Of a stretch of DNA of 64,000 bases, positions 52,083 through 60,816 are shown one piece after another. The translations under genes and the position numbers were made by a program. Within the stretch, counting starts at the first letter, position 1, and every line of letters starts with the position of its first letter. Under the pieces are notes generated by a model. That model did no database searches and had not been told where the DNA came from. It saw nothing but the letters and a program-made list of their open reading frames with translations. The stretch spans positions 26,300-90,299 of the forward strand of contig JBDTRR010000018.1 of assembly GCA_039931615.1 (NCBI GenBank). Reading direction: 5' to 3'. This stretch comes from JAHFUI01 sp039931615 (GTDB taxonomy: Bacteria > Acidobacteriota > Vicinamibacteria > Vicinamibacterales > CAVVIG01).

Positions 52083-52940
52083 TCACGCGATCTGTGCGCC
52101 ATCCGGGAAATCGGTCGATCGCGACAGCGCCTCCCAGGTGCGAACCTCGTCGTCGAATGCCCGCCGTTCAGCCGCGATCAATCGCAGCGCGTCGGACCCG
52201 AGGACCAGATGCGCCGGCGGATCGGGCGCCGCGATGATCTCGAGGATGGCACGGGCCGCCTTGTCCGGATCGCCGAGCTGAATGCCGCTGGCTTTCTGCC
52301 GGTTGGCGCGCAGCGGATCGAACAGCGCGTCGTAGTCGGGAATCGAGCGGGGAGTACGGACCAGCGAGCGTCCCGCCCATTCGGTCCGGAACGAGCCCGG
52401 CTCGACCGCCGTCACGCGAATTCCGAGCGGCGCGACTTCCTTGCGCAGCGACGCGACGATGCCCTCCAGTGCGAACTTGCTGCCGTGATAGAACGCCAGA
52501 CCGGGAAAGCTGATCAGCCCGCCCATCGAGCTGATCGCGATGATGCGGCCGGCCCGGCGCGCGCGCATGTGCGGCAGCACCGCTTTGAATAAAGCGACGG
52601 CGCCGAAGACGTTGACGTCGAACTGACGCCGCAGATCGGCCATCGACGATTCTTCGACCAGACCCTCGTGGCCGTAGCCGGCGTTGTTGACGAAGACGTC
52701 GATGGCGCCCACCGTCCGCTCCACTTCGTCGACCACCCGCGCCGCCGCATCGTCGTCGCCGACGTCGAGCAGCCGTGCGAACGCGGCGCCCCGGGAGAGC
52801 GCCTCGAACGCCGCGGCGTCGGCCGCGGTCCGAACCGTGCCGACGACGGTGTGGCCGTCCGTCAAGGCTGCGATGGCCAGCGCCCGGCCGAGGCCCGAGC
52901 TGACCCCGGTGATCAAAAGCGTCTTCCGCACCATCGCCAC
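52083..52940 (-). CDS. Short-chain dehydrogenase/reductase (classical SDR)
   Basis: A 285-residue NAD(P)-dependent oxidoreductase. LLITGVSSGLGRALAIAAL is the TGxxxGxG cofactor loop, NNAGYGHEG the structural NNAG, and YHGSK (about residue 150) the catalytic YxxxK with an upstream SSMGG serine. The C-terminal region IRVTAVEPGSFRTEWAGRSL is typical of classical SDRs. I choose the GTG at 52940 because GGAGG precedes it by 9 nt; the ATG at 52934 is the alternative. It stands alone between two repeat clusters. Substrate unknown. Confidence 0.88.
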   Translation of the reverse strand: MAMVRKTLLITGVSSGLGRALAIAALTDGHTVVGTVRTAADAAAFEALSRGAAFARLLDVGDDDAAARVVDEVERTVGAIDVFVNNAGYGHEGLVEESSMADLRRQFDVNVFGAVALFKAVLPHMRARRAGRIIAISSMGGLISFPGLAFYHGSKFALEGIVASLRKEVAPLGIRVTAVEPGSFRTEWAGRSLVRTPRSIPDYDALFDPLRANRQKASGIQLGDPDKAARAILEIIAAPDPPAHLVLGSDALRLIAAERRAFDDEVRTWEALSRSTDFPDGAQIA

Positions 52941-52958
52941 GATGTGTCCCTCCAATCG

Positions 52959-53190
52959 CGTACGTCGTGTCCGGCTTGAGCCGGACCGTGACGGGTGTCG
53001 GCGTGTAAAAAAAGCCCGCATTCCGAATCGTACGTGGCGTCCGACTTGAGTCGGACTACGGATCAATCCGGCTGACCAGCCTCCGCCAAGGCTACGGCGG
53101 TCCGCCGAAGCTTGTGCGAAGGCGGAAGCTGGATCCCGCGTACAGAGGGGGATGGCCTGCCGTCTCTGGCAGACTTAAAGGTCTGCACCA
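52959..53190. repeat. Repeat cluster including an expanded element
   Basis: A GTACGTCGTGTCCGGCTTGAGCC unit is followed by CGTACGTGGCGTCCGACTTGAGTC (53029 on), then the expanded element in which ATCCGGCT and AGCTGGAT are separated by about 55 bp (53067-53134), and a short GCAGACTTAAAGGTCTGC hairpin near 53170. No gene is visible in this gap. Confidence 0.72.
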
Positions 53191-53224
53191 CCCTGATCTT
53201 AACCGGCAGAGGGACCGTCCGGAC

Positions 53225-54517
53225 CTACTGCTTCGGCACCAGCTTGAGGATCCGACCCTTGACGTTGTCGGTCAGCAGATAGAGCGCGCCGTCCGGCCCC
53301 TGCCGCACGTCGCGGATCCGTTCCCGCTCCGGCTGGAGATCCTGCAGCAGGCGTTCTTCGCCGATCACCTGCTCACCCTTCAGCGTCAGCCGCACCAGGT
53401 TCAGGCTGCCCATGCCGCCGACGAACAGGCTGTTCTGCCAGGCCGGGAACAGCGAGCCGGTGTAGAACGCCATGCCGCTCGGCGCGATGACCGGGTCCCA
53501 GTAGTAGAGCGGCTGCTCCATGCCTGCCTGCTGCTGGATGCCGCCGGTGATCGTGCCGCCCTGGTACTCGATGCCGTAGGCGATCGTCGGCCAGCCGTAG
53601 TCCTTGCCTTTGCGGGACACATTCAGCTCATCGCCGCCGCGGGTGCCGTGCTCGACTTCCCACAGCTCGCCGGTGGCCGGGTGCAGCGCCGCCGCCTGGA
53701 CGTTGCGGTGGCCGAACGACCAGATCTCCGGCCGGACGCCCTGCTTGCCGACGAAGGGATTGTCCTTGGGCACCGAGCCGTCCGCGTTGAGGCGCACGAT
53801 CTTGCCGAGCAGCCCGTCCATCCGCTGCGCCTGCAGGCGTCCTTCGGTGATCGAGCGCTCGCCGAGCGTGACGAACAGCGTGCCGTCCCGGCCGAAGACC
53901 AGACGTCCGCCGAAATGCAGCGGCGAGGCGAGCGACGGCGCCTGGTGGAAGATGACCTGGACGTTCTCGACCTTCGGCGCCGCGCCGTCGACGAGCCGTC
54001 CGCGCGCGACCGCCGTGTTGTTGACCTTGTCGCCAGGCTCGGCGTAGCTCCAGTAGATCAGTTGATTGGTGGCGAACGCCGGATCGATCGCCACATCGAG
54101 CAGGCCGCCCTGCCCCTGGAAATCGACCGCCGGCAGGCCGGCCACCGGCTCGGACATCTGCTTGCCGTCAGCGCTGACGACGCGCAGCCGTCCCGGCCGC
54201 TCGGTCACCAGCATCCTGCCGCCGGGCAGGAACGTCAGCCCCCACGGGTTGACCAGGCCCTCGGTCACCGTCACGACCGTGAACGCGACGTTGAGCTTCT
54301 GCTCCGGCGCGCGGGTCTGTGCGGCCGCCGCCGGTTTCTGTCCCTGTCCGTTGGGAGGACGGACGTTCATCCCGTTTTCGGGTCCGCCGCCCGGGGGGCC
54401 GCCACGCCGGCCGCCGCCGGGCGCGGCCGCGGGCGGAGGACCGGGCTGCTGAGCCGAGACATACAGCGTCGATCCGAGAGCGAGGGCGATTGCTGTCTTG
54501 AAGACGGTCTTGTCCAC
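53225..54517 (-). CDS. Exported PQQ-dependent aldose sugar dehydrogenase (YliI-like)
   Basis: A 430-residue protein. GTG start at 54517 with GGAGG upstream; the signal peptide ends TLYVSAQQ, followed by a Pro/Gly/Ala-rich linker (about 25-70). The propeller matches soluble aldose sugar dehydrogenases: GLVNPWGLTFLPGGRMLVTERPGRLRV, GQGGLLDVAIDPAFATNQLIYWSYAE, FGGRLVFGRDGTLFVTLGER, WSFGHRNVQAAALHPATGELWEVEHGTRGGDELN and GKDYGWPTIAYG. The His of PWG-flanking strands and the HRN motif are conserved. It is the closest of the three in this window to E. coli YliI. It is divergent from an AhpD-like gene. Confidence 0.87.
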   Translation of the reverse strand: MDKTVFKTAIALALGSTLYVSAQQPGPPPAAAPGGGRRGGPPGGGPENGMNVRPPNGQGQKPAAAAQTRAPEQKLNVAFTVVTVTEGLVNPWGLTFLPGGRMLVTERPGRLRVVSADGKQMSEPVAGLPAVDFQGQGGLLDVAIDPAFATNQLIYWSYAEPGDKVNNTAVARGRLVDGAAPKVENVQVIFHQAPSLASPLHFGGRLVFGRDGTLFVTLGERSITEGRLQAQRMDGLLGKIVRLNADGSVPKDNPFVGKQGVRPEIWSFGHRNVQAAALHPATGELWEVEHGTRGGDELNVSRKGKDYGWPTIAYGIEYQGGTITGGIQQQAGMEQPLYYWDPVIAPSGMAFYTGSLFPAWQNSLFVGGMGSLNLVRLTLKGEQVIGEERLLQDLQPERERIRDVRQGPDGALYLLTDNVKGRILKLVPKQ

Positions 54518-54734
54518 GTCAACCTCCGTGCGTATATCGATGACAGATGATGGGTATTCCGGGGCGCCAGCTTGAGGATTCGTCCGCTCGCATCGTCGGT
54601 CGGCGGATCGTTTCATAAAGATTACCTTATACGACGGGCTGAACGGGGAGCTCAGGAATGACGAGTCACGCCGGTGAGTACGGGGACGGTGACGGCAGGT
54701 GTCTGAGCATGTGAAAGAATCGGTCTGAAGAAGT

Positions 54735-54751
54735 GCAGACGTTGAGGTCTG
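54735..54751. repeat. Short hairpin, repeat fragment
   Basis: GCAGAC-GTTGA-GGTCTGC-type inverted repeat, a fragment of the GTAGTGCAG class, about 30 bp upstream of the AhpD-like start. A similar AGGTCTGCAACCT piece lies at 44-56 upstream of the first gene. Confidence 0.5.
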
Positions 54752-54778
54752 CCCGGCGTTTCGATAGGAGTGAGGGCG

Positions 54779-55243
54779 ATGGAATCCCGTCTCGACTTTC
54801 GCAAGTTCCACCCCGAGCCGCTGCAGGGCCTGCTGGCAGTCGAAAAGTATCTCGCCGGCTGTGGCCTGGATCACAAGCTGATTCACCTGCTGAAGCTGCG
54901 GGCGTCGCAGATCAACGGCTGCGCCTACTGCATCGACATGCATTCGATCGATGCGCGCGCGGCGGGCGAGACGGAGCAGCGGCTCTATGCGCTGGATGCG
55001 TGGCGCGAAACGCCCTTTTTCGACGCCCGTGAGCGGGCCGCCCTGGCCTGGGTCGAAGCGGTCACGCTGGTCGCGGAGACCCACGTGCCCGACAGCGTCT
55101 ACGAGGAGGCGACGCAGCATTTCAGCGAGCAGGAGATCGTCGATCTGACCTACCTGGCCGCGACGATCAACGCCTGGAATCGTCTCGCCATCTCGCTGCG
55201 GGCGCTGCCCGGGCGGTATCGTGCGGCGAAGGCAGTCGGCTAG
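54779..55243 (+). CDS. AhpD-like carboxymuconolactone decarboxylase family protein
   Basis: A 154-residue protein of the AhpD/CMD family. LLKLRASQINGCAYCIDMHSIDAR carries the catalytic CxxC (C48, C51) and the proton-relay His 55, giving peroxidase or disulfide-reductase activity. The C-terminal half LTYLAATINAWNRLAISLRALPG is typical. Cytosolic; probably an antioxidant function. The ATG at 54779 follows AGGAG by about 8 nt; a GTG at 54770 is also in frame. It is a single gene between repeats. Confidence 0.87.
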   Translation: MESRLDFRKFHPEPLQGLLAVEKYLAGCGLDHKLIHLLKLRASQINGCAYCIDMHSIDARAAGETEQRLYALDAWRETPFFDARERAALAWVEAVTLVAETHVPDSVYEEATQHFSEQEIVDLTYLAATINAWNRLAISLRALPGRYRAAKAVG

Positions 55244-55261
55244 GCACCAGACCGCGGGGCC

Positions 55262-55428
55262 TGCCGACGCACGGTCCGGCTGAAGCCGGCCCCCACGTAC
55301 GGGATTGCGGGGCACGGTCCGGCTTCAGAGCGTGAGACCAAATCGATCGCAGGCGAGACTTGAAGGTCGGCGCGACTACAGCAAGCGTACGTAGTGTCCG
55401 GCTTCAGCCGGACCGTGACAGGCCTCGT
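55262..55428. repeat. Repeat cluster with 100-bp composite copy
   Basis: A GTCCGGCTGAAGCCGGCCCCCACGTAC unit is followed by the composite element at 55318-55417, which matches 34194-34293 at 92 of 100 positions without gaps. It lies upstream of the VWA gene. Confidence 0.8.
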
Positions 55429-55491
55429 CTGTTACGTCGAACCCGTGGTATGACTGAGGAGCCTGCGCCTGCGGATGTCGGAGTTGCACCC

Positions 55492-56439
55492 ATGTTGCGG
55501 TTTCCTGTCTGCGCCACGTTTGTCGCGTCTATCTTTGCCGGGCTCGGCGCCGCCGCGCCGCAGCAGCCCCCCTTCCGTGCCGGCAGCGACATCGTCCGGG
55601 TCTTCGCCACCGTGACCGACCGGGACGGCCGGCTCGTCACGACCCTGACGCAGGACATGTTCGAGGTGCGCGACGAAGGCAAGCCACAGCCGATCACCCA
55701 GTTCGACAACACGCCGCGGCCGATCCGGCTGATCGTCATGCTGGACGTCTCCGGCAGCATGGAGGGCAACCTGCCGCTGCTGCGCGGCGCCGGCGCACAG
55801 CTCTTCGCGCGGCTGCGGCCCGACGACGTGGCGCGCGTCGGGGCGTTCGGGCAAGACGTCACCATCAGCCCGTCGTTCACCCATGACCCTGCCGAGCTCG
55901 ACAAGGCGCTGCCGAACGCGATCGCGCCGGATGCGCCGACCCCGCTCTGGCGCGCGGTCGACCAGGCGCTCGATGCGTTTGGCGACGCCGACGACCGGCG
56001 CAAGGTGATCCTCGTGCTGAGTGACGGCAAGGACACCGGGCCGCTGTCTCTTCGGCAACGGCCGATGAGCCAGGCCGAGGTCATCGACCGCGCCCGCCGC
56101 GATGACGTGATGATCTACGCGGTCGGGATGCGCAGCCGCAGCGGGCGCCCGGCGGCGCCGGGCATCGGACGAGGCGGCCTGCAGGCGATGCTGACGGCGG
56201 ACATGGCCGACCCCGGGCTGGCGCGCGTCGCCGAGGAGACCGGCGGCGGCTATATCGAAATCCGGCCCGGGCAGGAGCTCGGCGCCGCCTTCGCGGGCGT
56301 CGCCGACGAGATCCACTCGCAGTACCTGATCGGCTTCGCGCCCAAACGGGACGGGAAGGTCCACGACATCGCGGTGCGGGTCGCGCAGGGCGGATTGAAG
56401 CCGCGCGCCCGCAAGAGCTACGCCGCACCGAACGGATAG
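55492..56439 (+). CDS. Exported VWA-domain protein
   Basis: A 315-residue protein. The signal peptide is MLRFPVCATFVASIFAGLGAAA; the frame is open further upstream but that part is translated repeat DNA, so I start at 55492 with GGAG 8 nt before. The N-terminal strand region (FRAGSDIVRVFATVTDRDGRLVTTLTQDMFEVRDEG) precedes a von Willebrand A domain with the metal-site motif DVSGSM (about residues 85-90), a conserved Asp-Gly pair VILVLSDGKDTG, and the C-terminus HSQYLIGFAPKRDGKVHDIAV. Such proteins are abundant in Acidobacteriota; the binding partner is unknown. Confidence 0.83.
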   Translation: MLRFPVCATFVASIFAGLGAAAPQQPPFRAGSDIVRVFATVTDRDGRLVTTLTQDMFEVRDEGKPQPITQFDNTPRPIRLIVMLDVSGSMEGNLPLLRGAGAQLFARLRPDDVARVGAFGQDVTISPSFTHDPAELDKALPNAIAPDAPTPLWRAVDQALDAFGDADDRRKVILVLSDGKDTGPLSLRQRPMSQAEVIDRARRDDVMIYAVGMRSRSGRPAAPGIGRGGLQAMLTADMADPGLARVAEETGGGYIEIRPGQELGAAFAGVADEIHSQYLIGFAPKRDGKVHDIAVRVAQGGLKPRARKSYAAPNG

Positions 56440-56638
56440 ACGTCTTGAGGGCCGGGAATCTGTGCGAACGAGTCAGGTTTTCTCGGCCTTCAAGACGTCG
56501 CGCCCCGCCGGAGGCGGGGCGAACAACGCTGCCACTAGCGAGGTGGCGCCAACACCCGCCTCGCGTTTCTCGGCGGTCTGAGGTGGAGCCTCGTTAGACT
56601 TCGTGCGTCACCGGACGCATTGTTGAGAAGAGGGAGGG

Positions 56639-58306
56639 ATGGTGTCGTTGGTACCCCGCAGGACGCGATTGATTCTGGCGATTGGCGGCGGTCTCATCGT
56701 GGTGTTGGCGCTGGGCACCGTCCATCGATATGTCACCTCGGGCGGCATGACGGCGCGGCAGTCGCCCCACCCGATCGAGGCGGCCGCCGCCCGGTGGCTG
56801 CTCAACCTGAGCGTACCGTCGAGCGCGAGGGCGCGCACGAACCCAGTCGGCGTGACCGATGCGAGCGTGACCGCGGGCCGGGCCCTCTATCAGCAGAAAT
56901 GTGAAAGCTGCCACGGCTACGATGGCCGCGGAAGAACCGAGGCCGGCAGCGGGCTGTTTCCGCCGCCCCGGGATCTGCGCGGACCCGACGTCATCGCCAG
57001 AACCGACGGCGAGCTGTTCTACTTCATCCAGAACGGCATTCGGAACACGGCGATGCCCGGCTGGCAGCTTCCTGACGACAACATCTGGCAGCTCGTCGCC
57101 TTCGTCCGTCAGCTGCCGAGGGTGGCGGCTCCGGTTCCGGACGGTTCAGGCGGCCAGCGCCCGACGACGGTTTCCGCGCGGTACGTCGGCTCAGCGTCCT
57201 GTCAGACCTGCCACGCCGACATCTACGAGCGTTGGCGCAAGACGCTGATGGCGAACGTGGTGCGGGATCCGAAAACCCATCCGGAGGCGATCACGCCGGA
57301 TCTGTCGGAGCCGGATCCCCTGATCACGTTCACGAAGGACGACATCGCCTTTGTCTACGGCAGCAAATGGAAGCAGCGCTATTTCAAGCGGGTCGGTGAC
57401 GACTACTTCCCGCTGCCGGCGCAATGGGACGTGACACACAAGATGTGGCGGCCCTATCACGCCGCGAAGGGTACCGACTGGTGGACACAGTTCTATCCGG
57501 ACGACAATTTCCAGCGTCCCACCGGTCCGCTCTGCGACGGCTGCCACTCGGTCAATTACGACATCGCCACCAAGAGCGTCACGGAGTGGAACGTCGGCTG
57601 TGAAAAGTGTCATGGCCCCGGCAGCGAACACGTCAGGGATTCTCTGCCGTCAACCATCGTCAACCCGGCCCGGCTGGATTACGTGAGGGCCGGCAATGTC
57701 TGCGAGCAATGTCACTCGCAGGGGCAGCCGCGGGAAAAACCGATCGCCGGCAAGTACTACGACTGGCCGGTCGGTTACACCGTCGGCCAGGACTTGAGCG
57801 GGTTCTGGCAATTCGAGGAGCACCACCTCGGCACGACAACGTTCACACATTTCGCCGATGGCACGGCGCACAAGAACCGCATGCAGGGGAACGACTACGT
57901 GCAGAGCTCGATGTACGGCCACGGCGTGACGTGCTTCACCTGTCACGATTCGCATGGAACCACGAACGATGCGCTGCTGCGGAAGCCGGCCAGTCAACTG
58001 TGCGCCGACTGTCACCAGCCGGGCTCACCCAACGGGCCGCGCGCTTCGTCGCTCGAGCAGCACACGCATCACCAGGCGGGCAGCGCGGGCAGCGAATGCA
58101 TCGCCTGCCACATGCCCAGGATCCAGCAGACCATCGCCGACGTCAACGTCCGCAGCCACACCTTCCGCTTCGTCTATCCGGCGGCGACCGCTGCCTCGAA
58201 GACACCGAATGCCTGCAACGCCTGCCACGCCGACAAGACGACGGAATGGGCGACGGCGGCGTTGAAGACGTGGACCGACCGTTCACCGTGGCGCGTGGGG
58301 GATTAG
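56639..58306 (+). CDS. Nine-haem cytochrome c with cytochrome c3-like part
   Basis: A 555-residue membrane-anchored or exported protein. A hydrophobic N-terminal segment (LILAIGGGLIVVLALGTV) is followed by a mono-haem cytochrome c domain (CESCH, residue about 88; with the Met ligand probably in AMPGWQ) and then eight more CxxCH motifs: CQTCH, CDGCH, CEKCH, CEQCH, CFTCH, CADCH, CIACH and CNACH. The second part resembles cytochrome c3/c-554 families. It should carry electrons in the periplasm, possibly as a reductase or donor. The ATG follows an AGGGAGGG site. No partner oxidoreductase lies adjacent. Confidence 0.85.
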   Translation: MVSLVPRRTRLILAIGGGLIVVLALGTVHRYVTSGGMTARQSPHPIEAAAARWLLNLSVPSSARARTNPVGVTDASVTAGRALYQQKCESCHGYDGRGRTEAGSGLFPPPRDLRGPDVIARTDGELFYFIQNGIRNTAMPGWQLPDDNIWQLVAFVRQLPRVAAPVPDGSGGQRPTTVSARYVGSASCQTCHADIYERWRKTLMANVVRDPKTHPEAITPDLSEPDPLITFTKDDIAFVYGSKWKQRYFKRVGDDYFPLPAQWDVTHKMWRPYHAAKGTDWWTQFYPDDNFQRPTGPLCDGCHSVNYDIATKSVTEWNVGCEKCHGPGSEHVRDSLPSTIVNPARLDYVRAGNVCEQCHSQGQPREKPIAGKYYDWPVGYTVGQDLSGFWQFEEHHLGTTTFTHFADGTAHKNRMQGNDYVQSSMYGHGVTCFTCHDSHGTTNDALLRKPASQLCADCHQPGSPNGPRASSLEQHTHHQAGSAGSECIACHMPRIQQTIADVNVRSHTFRFVYPAATAASKTPNACNACHADKTTEWATAALKTWTDRSPWRVGD

Positions 58307-58363
58307 TCGCTGTTCGCGCGGTCGGGCTTTACAGAATGAGAGGAGGCCTCCGTGTTCCAGAGT

Positions 58364-58407
58364 CGTAAGTGGCGTCCGACTTTAGTCGGACTACGGATCT
58401 CGCGTAC
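58364..58407. repeat. Palindromic repeat, partial copy
   Basis: GTAAGTGGCGTCCGACTTTAGTCGGACTACGGATC with a CGCGTAC end; one hairpin is retained and the second is lost. Confidence 0.6.
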
Positions 58408-58516
58408 AAAGGGAGTGTGCCGCCCGCCCTCAGCTCGTTCGTAACGTCCGATACATGACTGGACGCTTGTCAATCGGATCGTGACGGGAGATCGGTCACT
58501 GCAGCATAGTGATTCC

Positions 58517-59923
58517 ATGGGCCACGCCACCGATTCAAGCCCTCGAGCCGCAAGTACTGCCGTCGACGCCGACCTTCTCGGCGACGCGATGCGACGGGCG
58601 GCCGCCTACCTGGCACAAATCGGGAGCCGTCGTGTCGCCCCCGCGTCCTCGTCGGTCGAGGCGCTGAGCGAACTCGATGCCCTGCTGCCGGATTTACCAA
58701 CGGCGCCACCCGATGTGCTGGCGCTGCTCGACCGGGTCGGCTCGCCGGCGACGGTCGCCAACGCGGGCGGCAGGTTTTATGGATTCGTCAACGGCGGCGC
58801 GCTGCCGGCGGCCGTAGCGGCGAGCTGGCTGGTGAGCGCCTGGGATCAGAACGCCGCGCTGCGGGTGATGTCTCCCGCGGCGGCGGCGTGTGAAGACGTG
58901 GCGATTGCGTGGGTGCGCGACATCCTCGGCCTGCCGGCCGGCAGCGGCGGAGGCATTGTCACCGGCGCGACGATGGCGAATCTCTCGGGGCTCGCCGCGG
59001 CGCGGCACGTCCTCCTGCAGCGGGCAGGATGGGACGTCGAACAAGACGGCCTGTTCGGGGCGCCGCCGCTGACGGTCGTGGTGGGAGACGAGGTGCACGT
59101 CTCCCTGGTCAAGGCGCTGGGCCTGCTCGGACTCGGGCGCCAGCGCGTGCATCGCGTCCCGGTCGACGGTCAGGGCCGTCTGATTCCCGAGGCGCTCCCG
59201 GCGCTCGACACGAGGACTGTCGTGTGCATCCAGGCCGGCAACGTCAACACGGGCGCCTTCGATCCGGCCGGAGAGATCTGCCGCCGTGCCCACGACGCCG
59301 GCGCCTGGGTCCACGTCGACGGAGCGTTCGGGCTGTGGGCGGCCGCCTCGCCGCGCTACCGCCATCTCGCCGCAGGATGTGCCGACGCCGATTCGTGGGC
59401 GACCGACGGTCACAAGTGGCCCAACGTCGGCTACGATTGCGGGCTCGTTTTCGTCCGCGAGCCTGGCGCGCTGCGTTCGGCACTGGCCCTGTCCTCGGCC
59501 TACCTGGTGCCAGGTGACCATCGCGAGGGATCGCAGTTCGCTCCGGAGTTGTCGCGCCGTGCGCGCGGCGTCGAACTCTGGGCGGCGTTGCGCTCGCTGG
59601 GCCGCCAGGGTCTGGCCGAGCTGATCGAGCGGACCTGCCGTCATGCGCAGCGCTTCGCGGACGGGCTTCGCGCCAGCGGCTATCGGATTCTCAACGATGT
59701 CGTGATCAACCAGGTGCTGGTCTCGTTCGGCGCACCTGGCGTGACCCGCGCTGTCATCGAGCAGGTCCAGCAGGACGGCACCTGCTGGTGCGGCGGGACC
59801 GAGTGGCAGGGTCAGACCGCGATGAGGATCAGCGTGTCGTCCTGGGCGACCACCGACGATGATGTCGACGCCAGCCTCGCGGCGATACAGCGGGTCGCGG
59901 CCATGATCATCGGTCGTCGCTAA
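58517..59923 (+). CDS. PLP-dependent group II decarboxylase-like protein
   Basis: A 468-residue PLP enzyme of the aromatic-amino-acid/glutamate decarboxylase family. GGGIVTGATMANLSGLAAARH binds the cofactor phosphate, AWVHVDGAFGLWAAASP carries the PLP-pyridine Asp, and TDGHKWPNVGYDCG the Schiff-base Lys (about residue 300). The C-terminal domain (CWCGGTEWQGQTAMRISVSSW) is typical. The substrate amino acid cannot be deduced. The ATG at 58517 (MGHATDSS) is uncertain because no Shine-Dalgarno is visible; a GTG at 58481 is in frame. The adjacent repeat at 58364 separates it from the cytochrome gene. Confidence 0.83.
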   Translation: MGHATDSSPRAASTAVDADLLGDAMRRAAAYLAQIGSRRVAPASSSVEALSELDALLPDLPTAPPDVLALLDRVGSPATVANAGGRFYGFVNGGALPAAVAASWLVSAWDQNAALRVMSPAAAACEDVAIAWVRDILGLPAGSGGGIVTGATMANLSGLAAARHVLLQRAGWDVEQDGLFGAPPLTVVVGDEVHVSLVKALGLLGLGRQRVHRVPVDGQGRLIPEALPALDTRTVVCIQAGNVNTGAFDPAGEICRRAHDAGAWVHVDGAFGLWAAASPRYRHLAAGCADADSWATDGHKWPNVGYDCGLVFVREPGALRSALALSSAYLVPGDHREGSQFAPELSRRARGVELWAALRSLGRQGLAELIERTCRHAQRFADGLRASGYRILNDVVINQVLVSFGAPGVTRAVIEQVQQDGTCWCGGTEWQGQTAMRISVSSWATTDDDVDASLAAIQRVAAMIIGRR

Positions 59924-59950
59924 CCGAGCCAACGAAGGACAGGATCCCCA

Positions 59951-60760
59951 ATGACCCGGATTGCCGCCACCGTCACCGTCGTTCTGGGCACGATGCTGCT
60001 GCCGGGTTCCGTCGGTGCACAGTGGCCCGATCGGCCCGCGATCGGAATTCCGCGGACGCCGGACGGGAAGCCGGATCTGTCCGCGCGGCTGCCGGCAGGG
60101 CCCGACGGGAGGCCCGACCTTTCCGGGATCTGGTTGCCGGACCCCGGTTCCGCCGGCACCAAGGGCATCGGGGAATCGCTGCGATCGCCGTATTTTGTCG
60201 ACGTCACGTCCGACCTGGATCCGGCAAAGGTGCCGTTCCAGCCCTGGGCCGAAGCGCAATATCGCCGGCATCGGGAGCGCAACATGATGGACGATCCGAC
60301 GGCGCGCTGCCAGCCGACCGGCGTGCCGGCCCTGGATACCTATCCGTTTCCGTTCAAGGTTCTCCAACTGCGCGGACTGGTCGTGATTCTCTACGAGAAC
60401 AACACGGACTTCCGGCAGATCTTCATCGACGGCCGCGAAGCGCCCCGGGATCCGACGCCGACGTGGATGGGCTACTCCGTCGGGAAATGGGAGGGCGACA
60501 CACTGGTAGTGGAGTCGATCGGATTCAACGATCGCAGCTGGCTCGATCGTTCCGGGCATCCGCACTCCGAGTCATTGCGCGTGATCGAACGGTTTCGCCG
60601 GATGGATGTCGGCCGGATGGAGATCACGATCACGATCGACGATCCCAAGACCTACACGGGACCGATCACCTTCACGCAGGCACAGAAGCTCCTCCCGGAC
60701 GCGGAATTGCTCGAGCACTTCTGCACGGATAACGAGAAGAGCTCGCAGCACTTCCAATGA
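59951..60760 (+). CDS. Exported hypothetical protein, GKPDLSGIW family
   Basis: A 269-residue secreted protein with signal peptide ending GSVGAQ. The N-terminus repeats a short motif (TPDGKPDLSARLPAGPDGRPDLSGIW), then VILYENNTDFRQIFIDGRE, GYSVGKWEGDTLVVESIGFNDRSWLDRSGHPHSESLRVIERFRR and ITIDDPKTYTGPITF. I recognise this as a widespread uncharacterised family of Acidobacteriota and Proteobacteria; the function is unknown. A clear paralogue is at 62670, on the other side of a minus-strand ABC exporter gene. It starts 28 nt after the decarboxylase and may share its transcript. Confidence 0.75.
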   Translation: MTRIAATVTVVLGTMLLPGSVGAQWPDRPAIGIPRTPDGKPDLSARLPAGPDGRPDLSGIWLPDPGSAGTKGIGESLRSPYFVDVTSDLDPAKVPFQPWAEAQYRRHRERNMMDDPTARCQPTGVPALDTYPFPFKVLQLRGLVVILYENNTDFRQIFIDGREAPRDPTPTWMGYSVGKWEGDTLVVESIGFNDRSWLDRSGHPHSESLRVIERFRRMDVGRMEITITIDDPKTYTGPITFTQAQKLLPDAELLEHFCTDNEKSSQHFQ

Positions 60761-60771
60761 CGTCGTGTCCG

Positions 60772-60786
60772 GTCAGCCGAGCTGAC
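60772..60786. terminator. Short hairpin at a convergent junction
   Basis: GTCAGC-CGA-GCTGAC, a perfect 6-bp stem between the convergent genes ending at 60760 and 60817. No T-run follows, so termination is uncertain. Confidence 0.35.
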
Positions 60787-60816
60787 GGCTACTAAAAGTC
60801 AGCCCTCGCGCGTGCT

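Noticed and set aside
54518..55315. Long N-terminal extension of the PQQ dehydrogenase at 53225
   Set aside because: It runs antisense through the AhpD-like gene and lacks family similarity; a GTG with GGAGG and a signal peptide at 54517 explains the start.
55360..55491. Upstream extension of the VWA protein
   Set aside because: The extra codons (VRSVRLQPDRDR and neighbours) are translated repeat DNA and contain no signal peptide; the true signal peptide begins at 55492.
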